Assembly: GCF_947499295.1 (NCBI RefSeq)
Contig: NZ_CANMNP010000022.1
Span: forward strand, 1 to 64,000
Direction of reading: 5' to 3'
Length of the DNA: 64,000 nucleotides
From: an uncultured Roseibium sp.
GTDB taxonomy: Bacteria; Pseudomonadota; Alphaproteobacteria; Rhizobiales; Stappiaceae
The position numbers were made by a program, and so were the translations under genes. The notes under the pieces were generated by a model. The model saw only the letters and a list, made by a program, of their open reading frames with translations, was not told the DNA's origin and did no database searches. Positions 35,059-44,136 of the stretch are shown one piece after another (the first letter of the stretch is position 1; each line of letters begins with the position of its first letter).

Positions 35059-35871
35059 ATGCCAGACCTTTCCTCGAATTCTGCGCGATCCGACAATCCG
35101 CTTTTGGTTGTGCGCGGACAAGTTGCCGAACTTCTCATAAACGCACCGGACCGAAAGAATGCACTACCGCTTGCGGCCTGGAGCAGGATCCCCGAACTCT
35201 TGGCAGAACTTGCCGAAACTCCCGACATTCGGGTGTGTGTAGTCAAAGGTGCAGGTGGAAGAAGCTTCTGTGCCGGTGCTGATATATCGGAGTTCGAAGC
35301 CATCAGATCGACGCCTGAGGCTGCCAAACACTACGACGACATCAATGTGGCGGCATTTAAGGCATTGAAGGCACTGGACGTTCCCGTTGTAGCAGCCATC
35401 GAAGGGCCATGCCTGGGCGGCGGCCTGGGCGTTGCCCTTGCCTGTGATCTTCGCCTGGCCACACGCTCTGCTTTTTTTGGCATTCCTGCAGCCAAGCTAG
35501 GCTTGGCCTATCCGCCAGAAGCTCTGGGAGACCTTATGGAAGCCATTTCTTCTTCCAACGCCAAGCATCTGCTATTCACCGGAGAAAGCATTTCCGCTGA
35601 ACGAGCTCTCCAGATTGGCCTTATCAATGAAATGGTTGAGGACGGGGTTCTTGATGAACGCATGACAAGGCTGACAGACAGTTTATGTGCCAATGCCCCC
35701 TTATCGCTAAAGGCCGCCAAAGGCGCGATCAATTTGCTCAATCGCCCAGATGGCACACGAGACCTTAAGCCTGCACTCCAAGACGCCCAAATGTGCATCG
35801 ACAGTGCCGATTACAAGGAAGGGTATCGCGCGTTTCTGGAAAAGCGCAGGCCGGTGTTCAAGGGGATCTAG
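35059..35871 (+). CDS. Enoyl-CoA hydratase/isomerase family protein
   Basis: Crotonase-fold protein of 270 residues. The oxyanion-hole motifs are present (SFCAGADISEF and IEGPCLGGGLGVALACDLR). The position that usually carries the first catalytic Glu (xPEVxLG) reads IPAAKLG, so typical hydratase chemistry may be absent or changed. C-terminal helix region is complete. It could be an isomerase, racemase or hydrolase-type crotonase. Stands alone; its 3' end faces the alpha/beta hydrolase gene. Confidence 0.82.
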   Translation: MPDLSSNSARSDNPLLVVRGQVAELLINAPDRKNALPLAAWSRIPELLAELAETPDIRVCVVKGAGGRSFCAGADISEFEAIRSTPEAAKHYDDINVAAFKALKALDVPVVAAIEGPCLGGGLGVALACDLRLATRSAFFGIPAAKLGLAYPPEALGDLMEAISSSNAKHLLFTGESISAERALQIGLINEMVEDGVLDERMTRLTDSLCANAPLSLKAAKGAINLLNRPDGTRDLKPALQDAQMCIDSADYKEGYRAFLEKRRPVFKGI

Positions 35872-35965
35872 GTGGCCGGTAAAACATGCCAACTCTCTTT
35901 GAATTAGCCTGAATCATTTCAGAAGGAACTGCCGCCAACACAATGATTTAAATGACTTCTTGAAA

Positions 35966-36850
35966 TCAAACAGGCTCGGCCTTGACCTTGAGGGTCAGCA
36001 AGAAATTCTCAACTGCGGACGCAAAGACATCGTTCTTGTCTCCGGCAACCATATGTCCTGCATCGCGGACATCAGAGAATTGGGCGTGCGGCACAAGGGC
36101 TTGAAACTCGCGAACGTGTTCCATCGAAACGAGTTCTGAATTTTGTCCCCTGATCAACAGCACAGGCAGTGCAAGCTTGCTCGCCGCAGTCACAAAACCT
36201 TCTTGGGTCACTGCCGCTTCCTTTGGCGTCTGCCCCTGTTTCGACTTCAGGAAGGCCGGGTCCCAGTGCCAACGGTAGCGGCCGTCATCATGAAGCCGAA
36301 GATTCTTTGAAAGCCCTGACAAATCCTTGGGTCTTGCCCGGTTAGGAAGATACTTGGCAATCGCATCCGCAGCTTCTTCGACGCTGGCAAATCCCTCCTC
36401 GACACGGTCTCCCATGAATCCGATGATCTTGCTGACACCGCCCAAATCAATTCGGGGTGTAATGTCGACCAGAACCAGCGCCGTCAGCCCCCCTGGATTT
36501 TCCTGCCCCTCAGAAAGCATACCCGCAAACCCGCCAAGAGATGCTCCAACCACAACGGGCTTGGCGTGGTATATTTCTTGGATTTGCCGGGTAACCGCAG
36601 CCAGGTCCTTGGCAAAGTCGGTGAACGCATAATTGCCACTTTCAACCCAGCTGCTTTCTCCGTGGCCACGCTGATCGAGTGAATAGACAGGATGCCCGAG
36701 ACCGGCAATACGTTCGGATGCTGCGTCCCAGGAATGACGGGTCTGCCCGCCACCATGCAACATGACAACAGGCAATTGCCCCTCGCCATATAGATCGGCA
36801 ACCAGCTTGTTGGTTTCCGCGCCTTGGAACTCCACCCGTGTCGAACTCAT
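35966..36850 (-). CDS. Alpha/beta hydrolase
   Basis: Hydrolase of 294 residues with oxyanion-region HGGGQTRHSW, nucleophile elbow VVGASLGGFAG and a late catalytic His in DAGHMVAGDK. No signal peptide; cytoplasmic. Substrate unknown; it may act on esters or CoA-linked compounds. It is followed upstream by a second alpha/beta hydrolase on the same strand about 57 nt away; the two are only distantly alike. Confidence 0.85.
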   Translation of the reverse strand: MSSTRVEFQGAETNKLVADLYGEGQLPVVMLHGGGQTRHSWDAASERIAGLGHPVYSLDQRGHGESSWVESGNYAFTDFAKDLAAVTRQIQEIYHAKPVVVGASLGGFAGMLSEGQENPGGLTALVLVDITPRIDLGGVSKIIGFMGDRVEEGFASVEEAADAIAKYLPNRARPKDLSGLSKNLRLHDDGRYRWHWDPAFLKSKQGQTPKEAAVTQEGFVTAASKLALPVLLIRGQNSELVSMEHVREFQALVPHAQFSDVRDAGHMVAGDKNDVFASAVENFLLTLKVKAEPV

Positions 36851-36907
36851 TTGATCTCTCTGATTGCCCGTGTCCGGGACGACCTTCCTTCTGCTGTCTC
36901 CAGCCGG

Positions 36908-37663
36908 TCAGGCCTCTACGTTGTTCAAGAAGGCAAGCACACCTTGTTTGTGTACCTTGTCACCGACAGCCACCATGTGATCGCGCCCTGGTATCTCAAG
37001 GACATCCGCATGCGGAATGAGAGCCGCCAGTTTCTGGGGCGATCCGGCTATCTCATCTTCCGTTCCCACAGCAACCAGCACAGGCCGCTCAATTTTTGAA
37101 ACATCTTCTTCGCTGATTTTCTGACGCGACGATCGCATGCAGGCCGCCAAAGCCCGTCTGTCGGATCCCGTTTGCTCTGCAAAGGCCCGGAATGCGCGAC
37201 CGGAGCGGTCCACGATGTCCTGTATCCGATCCGTTTCCAATGCCGCGGCAATCGGCTCAGGGTCGCCGACACCGGCGATCATGCCGTACCCCAAGCCACT
37301 GAACACCGCACGGCGGATCCTGTTGGGATGATTGAGTGTCAGAAACGCTGAAATGCGCGCACCCATCGAGTACCCCATGACATCCGTCTGCGCGATCTCA
37401 AGATGATCAAGAAGCCGTCTTGCATCCTCCGCCATGACGGGAGCGCCGTAAGCACTAGGGTCATAGAATTTCTGGCTTTCCCCATGGCCGCGGTTGTCGA
37501 GCGCAATTACACGACGGCCGTCTTTGACAAGAAGATCCACCCAACCTGGATACTTCCAATTGACATGTTTGTTGGAGGCAAAGCCGTGAATCAGCAAAAT
37601 CGGATCGCCTTCGCCCTCATCCAAATAGGCAATCCGGACGCCGTCATACTCGAACTTTGGCAT
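36908..37663 (-). CDS. Alpha/beta hydrolase
   Basis: Hydrolase of 251 residues. Motifs: LLIHGFASNKHVNWKYPGW, nucleophile elbow MGYSMGARISAF and the final His in PGRDHMVAVGDK. The frame extends further upstream, but the conserved N-terminus (MPKFEYDGVRIAYLDEG) fixes the start at this ATG. Same orientation as the previous hydrolase, possibly one transcription unit. Substrate unknown. Confidence 0.85.
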   Translation of the reverse strand: MPKFEYDGVRIAYLDEGEGDPILLIHGFASNKHVNWKYPGWVDLLVKDGRRVIALDNRGHGESQKFYDPSAYGAPVMAEDARRLLDHLEIAQTDVMGYSMGARISAFLTLNHPNRIRRAVFSGLGYGMIAGVGDPEPIAAALETDRIQDIVDRSGRAFRAFAEQTGSDRRALAACMRSSRQKISEEDVSKIERPVLVAVGTEDEIAGSPQKLAALIPHADVLEIPGRDHMVAVGDKVHKQGVLAFLNNVEA

Positions 37664-37879
37664 AAATGAAATAACCCTTACGTAAACGGAATATCTATTT
37701 ATCGACCAGATTAGGATGTTTGAACCTGGTTGGCAAAGCCGAATTACGAACGACAGCAGAAGGACAACATGACGCCGTGGATCGCGGCGACGTGCCACTA
37801 CCCTTTTGCATTGCGAATGGATATGGTTCGCAAAACTTGATATCCGGGGCGAAGCTCGGAAACGAAAAGGAAAGTGACA

Positions 37880-38125
37880 ATGGCGGATCAGGTCGTCCCG
37901 CATTTCCAGAACACCAGCGGACATGACTCCGTTGCGATCGGCGCGCGCGAATTCATGTGCATCGGCGCTAATCCTCCTTTTGATCATCCCCATGTCTTTC
38001 TGGATATGGGCAGCGAAAACGAAGTGGTTTGCCCCTACTGCTCAACGCTTTACAAGTTTGACAGTACACTGCAGGCCAACGAGTCCTCCCCAACAGATTG
38101 CAGCTGGACACCAGCTGCCGCCTAA
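37880..38125 (+). CDS. Zinc-finger domain-containing protein (CHCC type)
   Basis: Protein of 81 residues resembling the NDUFS6-like zf-CHCC family: EFMCIGANPPFDHPHVFLDM then VVCPYCSTLYKF, giving C-x8-H-like and CxxC ligands. In mitochondria the relative is complex I subunit NDUFS6; in bacteria the role is unclear. Start ATG follows AAGGAAAGTGACA. It precedes the FAD monooxygenase by 15 nt, a pairing common in alphaproteobacteria. Confidence 0.85.
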   Translation: MADQVVPHFQNTSGHDSVAIGAREFMCIGANPPFDHPHVFLDMGSENEVVCPYCSTLYKFDSTLQANESSPTDCSWTPAAA

Positions 38126-38140
38126 CGTCAAAGCGCCTAG

Positions 38141-39343
38141 ATGAGCACCCATAGCGACGCGTCCCATCCGGTTATCATTGCAGGAGCCGGAATTGGCGGC
38201 CTCACCGCCGCCCTCGCCCTAAGGCAAAACGGGCACAGCGTTGTCGTCATGGAAAAGGCACGCGAGCTTTCCGAAGTCGGAGCCGGCTTGCAACTGTCAC
38301 CCAACGCCTGCTCAGTGTTGGACAGGCTAGATATTCTCAGTTCCCTGAAAACCGCTGCGTACGCGCCAGAAAACTTGAGACTCTGGTCTGGCGAAACCGG
38401 CCGGCAGTTGGCCAGGGTGAGGCTTGGCGCCTATCTCGAAAAACGTCATGGCCAACCCTTCTGGGTCATTCACCGGGCGGACCTGCAACGTACGCTGCTG
38501 GAGAAAGTGCGCCAAACACCGGGCATAGATCTTCAGCTCGGTGCTGAAATCCTCGACCTTTCGCCTTCTCCTTACGGGCATCTCGTCTGCATTTATCAAA
38601 CAGAAGAGATCAATGGGAATTTGGATTGCAAAGCACTTATCGGCGCTGATGGTGTCTGGTCAAAGACCCGCAAGCTCGTTCCGGCACATCAAAATGCGCA
38701 CTTTAGTGGCCAGGTCGCATACCGGGCCACTATTCCGCTCGATAAGTTGCCGGCTCGCTGGTCCGGCGATTCCGGATTGTGGCTGCACAAGAACTCTCAT
38801 CTCGTCCACTATCCGATCCGCGGCGGACGCGAACTCAATATCGTCGCGCTTGCCGAGGAAGCCTGGCAGGACGAAACCTGGTCAGCCAGGGAAGAAAAAG
38901 AAACCGTACTCAGGGTTTTCAAAAACTGGCCGGCAGACGTCAGGAACCTCCTGAAGGCGTCTGAAACCTGGCTGAAATGGGCGCTGTGCAGCGTTGATGC
39001 CTCAGGGCCCTGGACCCACGGACACCTGGCCCTGATAGGCGATGCCGCGCATGCAATGCTGCCCTATATGGCCCAAGGAGCGGGCATGGCCATCGAGGAC
39101 GCGGCAATTTTGGCCAAACACCTGCCAGCAGACGTGGAAAACGTGCCGGCCGCGCTCAGGGCATTTGAAAGGGAACGGAAACCGCGCGTCAAACGGGTTC
39201 AGGAAACTGCATCAGGAAACGCGCGCACATTTCATCTGTCCGGCATACCCGCATTTGCACGTGATACGTTTCTCAGTTGGTCCAAGCCTGAGGCCTTGAC
39301 GGCCCGTTATGATGATATTTATGGCTGGACACCTGAGCGATAA
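38141..39343 (+). CDS. FAD-dependent monooxygenase (salicylate-hydroxylase-like)
   Basis: Group A flavoprotein monooxygenase of 400 residues. GIGGLTAALALRQNGHSVVVME-type Rossmann motif (residues 10-32), the DG-like motif LIGADGVWSKTR and the second FAD motif LALIGDAAHAMLPYMAQGAGMAIEDA are visible. Requires NAD(P)H and O2 to hydroxylate an aromatic ring. Possible substrates include salicylate or ubiquinone precursors. Probably co-transcribed with the upstream zinc-finger gene. Confidence 0.88.
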   Translation: MSTHSDASHPVIIAGAGIGGLTAALALRQNGHSVVVMEKARELSEVGAGLQLSPNACSVLDRLDILSSLKTAAYAPENLRLWSGETGRQLARVRLGAYLEKRHGQPFWVIHRADLQRTLLEKVRQTPGIDLQLGAEILDLSPSPYGHLVCIYQTEEINGNLDCKALIGADGVWSKTRKLVPAHQNAHFSGQVAYRATIPLDKLPARWSGDSGLWLHKNSHLVHYPIRGGRELNIVALAEEAWQDETWSAREEKETVLRVFKNWPADVRNLLKASETWLKWALCSVDASGPWTHGHLALIGDAAHAMLPYMAQGAGMAIEDAAILAKHLPADVENVPAALRAFERERKPRVKRVQETASGNARTFHLSGIPAFARDTFLSWSKPEALTARYDDIYGWTPER

Positions 39344-39418
39344 CGAAGGCTTTTGCTTGAGCCAGAGAAGAAGCTGGGATAAAGCCAATCCCCATCCATG
39401 TGTCAGGGAGTGCTCAAG

Positions 39419-40162
39419 ATGACCGGCCAGCAGGCAGATGACGTTGTAACCGCTGCGTTTCTGGTCATCGGGGATGAGATCCTGTCCGGTCGGACCAAGG
39501 ACAAGAATATCGGCTTCGTTGCCGATTACATGACGTCGATTGGAATAGACCTTAAGGAAGCCCGCATCGTTCCGGACGAAACCGATGAAATCGCCAACGC
39601 TGTCAATGCATTGCGCGCCAAGTACACCTATGTCTTCACTTCGGGAGGCATTGGCCCCACCCATGACGACATAACCGCTGAGAGCGTCGCCAAAGCTTTT
39701 GGAGTGCCGCTGAACCTTGATCCGAGGGCGGTCGCGCTGCTTGAGAGCCATTATGCGCCGGGCCAGTTCACACCGGCCCGTCAGCGTATGGCGCGTATTC
39801 CGGAAGGCGCGGAACTGATTGAAAACAAGGTTTCCAAGGCACCAGGCTTCAAAATCGGCAATGTGCATGTAATGGCCGGAGTTCCGTCGATCATGCAAGC
39901 GATGATGGATGCAATCGCACCGACATTGACCACAGGCAAGAAAATGCTGTCGGAAACGGTATCAGCCGACATGCCTGAAAGCCGCATCGCGGAGCGACTG
40001 TCGGCCATTCAGGATGCCCATCCGCAAACGCTGATCGGTTCTTACCCCAAAGCCTCTGAAGGCAAATTCACAACACAGATCGTTATCCGCTCACGGGATG
40101 AAGACGTCCTTATGGCTGCGACCAAGGATGTGGCCCAGGCGGTAGCCGAACTTTCGGGATAA
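39419..40162 (+). CDS. CinA-like molybdopterin-binding domain protein
   Basis: Protein of 247 residues equal to the N-terminal MoCF-biosynthesis/CinA domain: AAFLVIGDEILSGRTKDKN near the start and FTSGGIGPTHDDITAESVAKAFG in the core. The C-terminal nicotinamide-deamidase domain of full CinA is absent, as usual in this subgroup. Enzymatic role uncertain (ADP-ribose pyrophosphatase-like activity is known in relatives). The ATG after CAGGGAG was chosen over one 7 codons upstream. Followed at 15 nt by gpt. Confidence 0.85.
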   Translation: MTGQQADDVVTAAFLVIGDEILSGRTKDKNIGFVADYMTSIGIDLKEARIVPDETDEIANAVNALRAKYTYVFTSGGIGPTHDDITAESVAKAFGVPLNLDPRAVALLESHYAPGQFTPARQRMARIPEGAELIENKVSKAPGFKIGNVHVMAGVPSIMQAMMDAIAPTLTTGKKMLSETVSADMPESRIAERLSAIQDAHPQTLIGSYPKASEGKFTTQIVIRSRDEDVLMAATKDVAQAVAELSG

Positions 40163-40177
40163 TCTGAAGGACAAGAC

Positions 40178-40687
40178 ATGGAAAACCCTGCACAAAACAA
40201 AGCATTCCCGGTTTCCTGGGACATGTTTCACAGAGATTCCCGCGCCCTGGCCTGGCGGCTTTCCAGCGAAGGTGAATGGAAGGCGATTGTCTGCATCACC
40301 CGCGGTGGACTTGTCCCCGCCGGTATCGTTGCTCGCGAACTCGGAATACGCACAATCGAGACAGTCTGCATCGCCTCCTATCACGACTATGAAAACCAAG
40401 GTCAACTGCAGGTCATCAAACCGGTTGACCCGAAGGTGGTGGACCTTGAAGAAGGTGAAGGCAGCGGTGTCCTTGTCATCGATGACCTCGTTGATACGGG
40501 CAAGACACTGAAGGTCGTGCGTGAAATGCTTCCCAAGGCGCACTATGCGACAGTCTATGCCAAGCCTGTTGGCGTACCCATGGTGGACACCTTCATCACT
40601 GAAGTTTCCCAGGACACCTGGATCTATTTCCCGTGGGACATGGGCTGGCAGTTCCAGCCGCCGCTCTCCAAAGATACGGCTGGTTAA
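40178..40687 (+). CDS. gpt: Xanthine phosphoribosyltransferase
   Basis: Purine-salvage enzyme of 169 residues converting xanthine or guanine with PRPP to XMP/GMP. The PRPP-binding motif GVLVIDDLVDTGKTLK is clear, and CITRGGLVPAGIVARELGI is the conserved N-terminal part. Length and sequence match alphaproteobacterial Gpt. Cytoplasmic or membrane-associated. Follows the CinA-like gene in what is probably one operon. Confidence 0.93.
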   Translation: MENPAQNKAFPVSWDMFHRDSRALAWRLSSEGEWKAIVCITRGGLVPAGIVARELGIRTIETVCIASYHDYENQGQLQVIKPVDPKVVDLEEGEGSGVLVIDDLVDTGKTLKVVREMLPKAHYATVYAKPVGVPMVDTFITEVSQDTWIYFPWDMGWQFQPPLSKDTAG

Positions 40688-40963
40688 TCGCGGCCAAAAG
40701 GGCACACTCTCAAAAGATGCGTTCATTTGCGCTGTTGCTCACTGGAAGGTGAAGCCAGCGCCACTATTCCGCCCGAAATATCTTCATAACGCTGCATGCG
40801 ACCGGTCAGACGAGACATCTGGCCGGTCGTTCTGAATCTGACAACGTCACAAAGACATGCCGGCACCTCGTTTGGTTTCAATATCATGTCACAGCGGTTT
40901 GTCAGTCAGCCGAACTCTGTTCTCAGACCAAACTGTTTTGGTCGCATAATATCGGGATCTGGA

Positions 40964-41647
40964 ATGCTGAACCGACGCCTGTTTCTCGCCTCTGCCACGG
41001 CCGCACTGGTAGCCGGATGCTCTTCAGGCAGCCGGACAGGAAGGTTGCCGCTCCAGTCTTCGCCTTCAGACACGCTTCCCCAGGCAGGTCGACGCATTCC
41101 GGCGGAATATTTGCAAATGTACCGGGCCATGCCCGAGGAGCGGTTTCCGATACCCGCAGTCGATCTCACCAAGATAGACCCAGCCTACTACAGACGCTTT
41201 GTCGATTATTCTTCACCGGAACCAGCAGGAACAATAATTGTCGACACTCCAAACCGGTTTTTGTACCTGACCATGGAAAACGGCAAAGCAATGCGATATG
41301 GCGTCGGCATTGGTCGGGCAGGCTTTGCCTGGGGCGGCAAGGCTCGCATCCAATACAAGCGAGAATGGCCCACCTGGACACCACCAGCTGAAATGATCGC
41401 CAGGGAACCGGAACTCGAGGAGTTTCGCAATGGCATGCAACCCGGTCTGGAGAACCCGCTCGGGGCAAGAGCGCTTTATATCTTTGAAGGCAACAAGGAC
41501 ACGCTTTACCGTCTGCACGGCACATCGGAAACCTGGTCGATTGGCAAGGCTGTCTCCTCAGGATGCGTTCGGCTTCTCCAACAGGACGTTATTGATCTTT
41601 ATAACCGCGTACCTGATGGGACACCCATCTTTGTCCGCCAGGCTTGA
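40964..41647 (+). CDS. L,D-transpeptidase (ErfK/YbiS family) lipoprotein
   Basis: Protein of 227 residues that crosslinks peptidoglycan or attaches proteins to it. N-terminus MLNRRLFLASATAALVAGCSS carries a lipobox (VAGC), and RRLFLA could also serve a Tat route. The YkuD domain has the His in LYRLHGTSETWSIG and catalytic Cys in SSGCVRL. The longer frame upstream lacks family similarity. Expected in the periplasm, anchored by the lipid. Convergent with sfsA. Confidence 0.9.
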   Translation: MLNRRLFLASATAALVAGCSSGSRTGRLPLQSSPSDTLPQAGRRIPAEYLQMYRAMPEERFPIPAVDLTKIDPAYYRRFVDYSSPEPAGTIIVDTPNRFLYLTMENGKAMRYGVGIGRAGFAWGGKARIQYKREWPTWTPPAEMIAREPELEEFRNGMQPGLENPLGARALYIFEGNKDTLYRLHGTSETWSIGKAVSSGCVRLLQQDVIDLYNRVPDGTPIFVRQA

Positions 41648-41668
41648 TCGGGCCTCGCCGAACCCTTC

Positions 41669-42373
41669 TTAAATCTCGATTTCTACCGGTTTGACTGCAT
41701 CAATACCGTCCAGGCGGACGTCGCACCCGATCGCATACGTTTCGACACCGGCGGTGCGGGCGGTCTCAAAGGCCGCCGAATAGACCGGGTCTATGTCGCC
41801 GGCAAGGCTCAGCCGATCGCAGTCCGGGCGTTGCACGAGAAAAACCATCGCCGCCCTGTGACCTTCAGCAACCATGTCGGCAAGTTCGGCAAGATGCTTT
41901 GCACCTCTAGCGGTGACGCTGTCCGGGAACTCCGCAAGTCCCGACTTGCGCATCAGGTGAACGTTTTTGACTTCGACATAAGTCTTGGCCCCATTTTCGG
42001 CCTCAAGAAGTACGTCAATCCTTGAATTCTTGCCGTATTTCACTTCCCTGCGCAGAGTTTTGAACTCTTTCAATGCGTCGATGCGCCCGTCTGCGAGGGC
42101 CTCCTCAACCAATTTGTTGGGATGTGACGTGTTGATGCCCACCAGGGCACCATCCGCCTCGATGACTTCCCAGGAGTATTTCAGTTTGCGCTTGGGATTG
42201 TCAGAGAGCGAGAGCCAGACTTTGGAACCAGGTTCCTTCAATCCAAGCATCGAGCCGGGATTGGCACAGTGCGCGGTCACCGCCCCGCCATCACCGTCCA
42301 GAATGACATCTGCCAGGAAACGCTTGTACCGTTTGACAAGACGGCCGCTGACCAAAGGGGCAGAAAACTTCAT
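41669..42373 (-). CDS. sfsA: DNA/RNA nuclease SfsA
   Basis: Protein of 234 residues matching SfsA: GRLVKRYKRFLADV, AHCANPGSMLGLKEPGS, YVEVKNVHLMR and FPDSVTARGAKHL. Named for sugar-fermentation stimulation in E. coli, the family has a nuclease-like EVK core. Cytoplasmic. It lies 45 nt downstream of trkH on the same strand. Confidence 0.95.
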   Translation of the reverse strand: MKFSAPLVSGRLVKRYKRFLADVILDGDGGAVTAHCANPGSMLGLKEPGSKVWLSLSDNPKRKLKYSWEVIEADGALVGINTSHPNKLVEEALADGRIDALKEFKTLRREVKYGKNSRIDVLLEAENGAKTYVEVKNVHLMRKSGLAEFPDSVTARGAKHLAELADMVAEGHRAAMVFLVQRPDCDRLSLAGDIDPVYSAAFETARTAGVETYAIGCDVRLDGIDAVKPVEIEI

Positions 42374-42418
42374 CCCGTAAGTTCCTTAAGTGTCTGGAAG
42401 CAGAAAGCTTCTATTGGG

Positions 42419-43864
42419 TCACTTGGACCAGAAGTCCGGATCAAGAAGAACGAGAACTGTGAAGAGTTCAAGACGCCCAAGCAACATGGCAAATGACAGC
42501 AGCCACTTGGCGCCATCCGGCAATGGCGCAAAATGTCCAGCTGGTCCAATCACCGGCCCCAGACCCGGGCCGACATTTCCGACGGAGGTTGCCGCGGCTG
42601 ATATGGCCGTCACCAGGTCAAGATCAAAAAACGACAAGGCGACGGTAATGATGCCGACCGAGCCCATATAGACAACGAGAAAGGCCAGAACCGAAAACGA
42701 GAGTTCCGGTGTCAGGCGCGTACCGCCATATTCTTCCGACATGATCCTGTGCGGCCGAACCATACGGCGCAAGTGTGCCCGCACAGTGCCGAAGAACACC
42801 AGAAAACGAAACATCTTGATCCCACCGGTCGTCGAGCCGGTGCAGCCCCCGACAAACATCAAGAGAAGTGCGATCCCGACAACCGGCGCACCCCATTGCG
42901 AGAAGTCGCCAAGGGCATATCCGGTGCCGGTCACGATCGAGACGACATTGAAGGTGGCTCTGAGCAATGCTTCATCGAAGGGAAAGCGCATGTTGACGCC
43001 GAGATAAACGGTAAGTGTCAACGAAACCAATGCCAGAAACCCGAGCAACGCCCGCACCTGCGGGTCACGCCAGAGCTGTAGCGGATGACCGCGCAAGGCC
43101 TGAATGATCAGGACAAACGGCAAGGCACCAATCACCATGAAGACGATAGCAACCCAACCCGATGCCGGGTTCGTGAAATAGCCGAAAGACTGATCGTGCG
43201 TCGAATATCCGCCGGTCGCTATTGTGGTGAGGGCATGATTGAAAGCATCGAAAAGCTCCATTCCGGTCGCAAGATAGGAGACGATGCAAAGGAACGTGAG
43301 GAACAGATAGGCAAGCCCGAGCAATCGGATCAGTTCTACCGATCGACTGACGATTTTCTCGGATCTGTCGGAGTTTTCGCTCTGGAACAGCTGCATTCCA
43401 CCGATCCCAAGGAACGGCAGAAGCACGATTGCCATAACGATGATACCGACCCCACCCATCCACTGCATGATTGAGCGCCAGACAAGAAGTCCGGGTGGCA
43501 AGCCATCGAGCCCCGTCAGAACTGTGGACCCGGTTGTCGTAAATCCGGATACTGCTTCGAAAACCGCGTCTGCATAGCCGATGCCGAGCCACAGGAATGG
43601 CAGTGCACCGAAGGCTGGCAATGTTGACCAGGCCAATGTCGTCAGAATGAACGTCTGTCGGGTATCAAGACCCTGTCTGAGCGACCCGCCAACAGCCAGC
43701 GACAGCAGCATGCCAACCATTCCAGTCAAAAGCGCTGAAAATACAAATGCCTGCCAATCGGCGTTTTTCTGAGCAACGTCCACAATGGCCGGGATGAGCA
43801 TGGCGGTTGCCAGACCGACATAGAGAAACCCGAGAACATTCAAAACTGGTCTGAGAGAAATCAA
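42419..43864 (-). CDS. trkH: TrkH-family potassium uptake protein
   Basis: Potassium channel-like transporter of 481 residues, close to E. coli TrkH length. Four pore loops are visible: TTGSTVLTG, TTIATGGYST, VTGTGYALG and ATSVGNVGPGLG. It works with TrkA, not encoded here. I propose a TTG start preceded by GGGGAAG; the open frame continues 64 codons upstream but with basic, low-quality sequence that is probably leader. Confidence 0.88.
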   Translation of the reverse strand: MISLRPVLNVLGFLYVGLATAMLIPAIVDVAQKNADWQAFVFSALLTGMVGMLLSLAVGGSLRQGLDTRQTFILTTLAWSTLPAFGALPFLWLGIGYADAVFEAVSGFTTTGSTVLTGLDGLPPGLLVWRSIMQWMGGVGIIVMAIVLLPFLGIGGMQLFQSENSDRSEKIVSRSVELIRLLGLAYLFLTFLCIVSYLATGMELFDAFNHALTTIATGGYSTHDQSFGYFTNPASGWVAIVFMVIGALPFVLIIQALRGHPLQLWRDPQVRALLGFLALVSLTLTVYLGVNMRFPFDEALLRATFNVVSIVTGTGYALGDFSQWGAPVVGIALLLMFVGGCTGSTTGGIKMFRFLVFFGTVRAHLRRMVRPHRIMSEEYGGTRLTPELSFSVLAFLVVYMGSVGIITVALSFFDLDLVTAISAAATSVGNVGPGLGPVIGPAGHFAPLPDGAKWLLSFAMLLGRLELFTVLVLLDPDFWSK

Positions 43865-44136
43865 AAAATGGTCTTCCCCAAAAACCGCTGGACTGGGCGG
43901 CAACTGCCTCGTGACAACACACAGGCTTCCCCTCCTACCCCCTTTCGCACAATTTTCCAATGGCCGGAAAAGACCTCGTCGCAAAGATCCACCCTTCCGG
44001 AAGCGCGCCTTTGGTCCCAAACGCCATTGGAGTGCCGGGTTTTTGGGCCTCCGCAAAGAGTGATCACTTATTCCCGATATAGGCCAGTTTATGCAGTCGC
44101 GTTCAGAATTTCGTAGCTATTGAGACATACTTTTAC

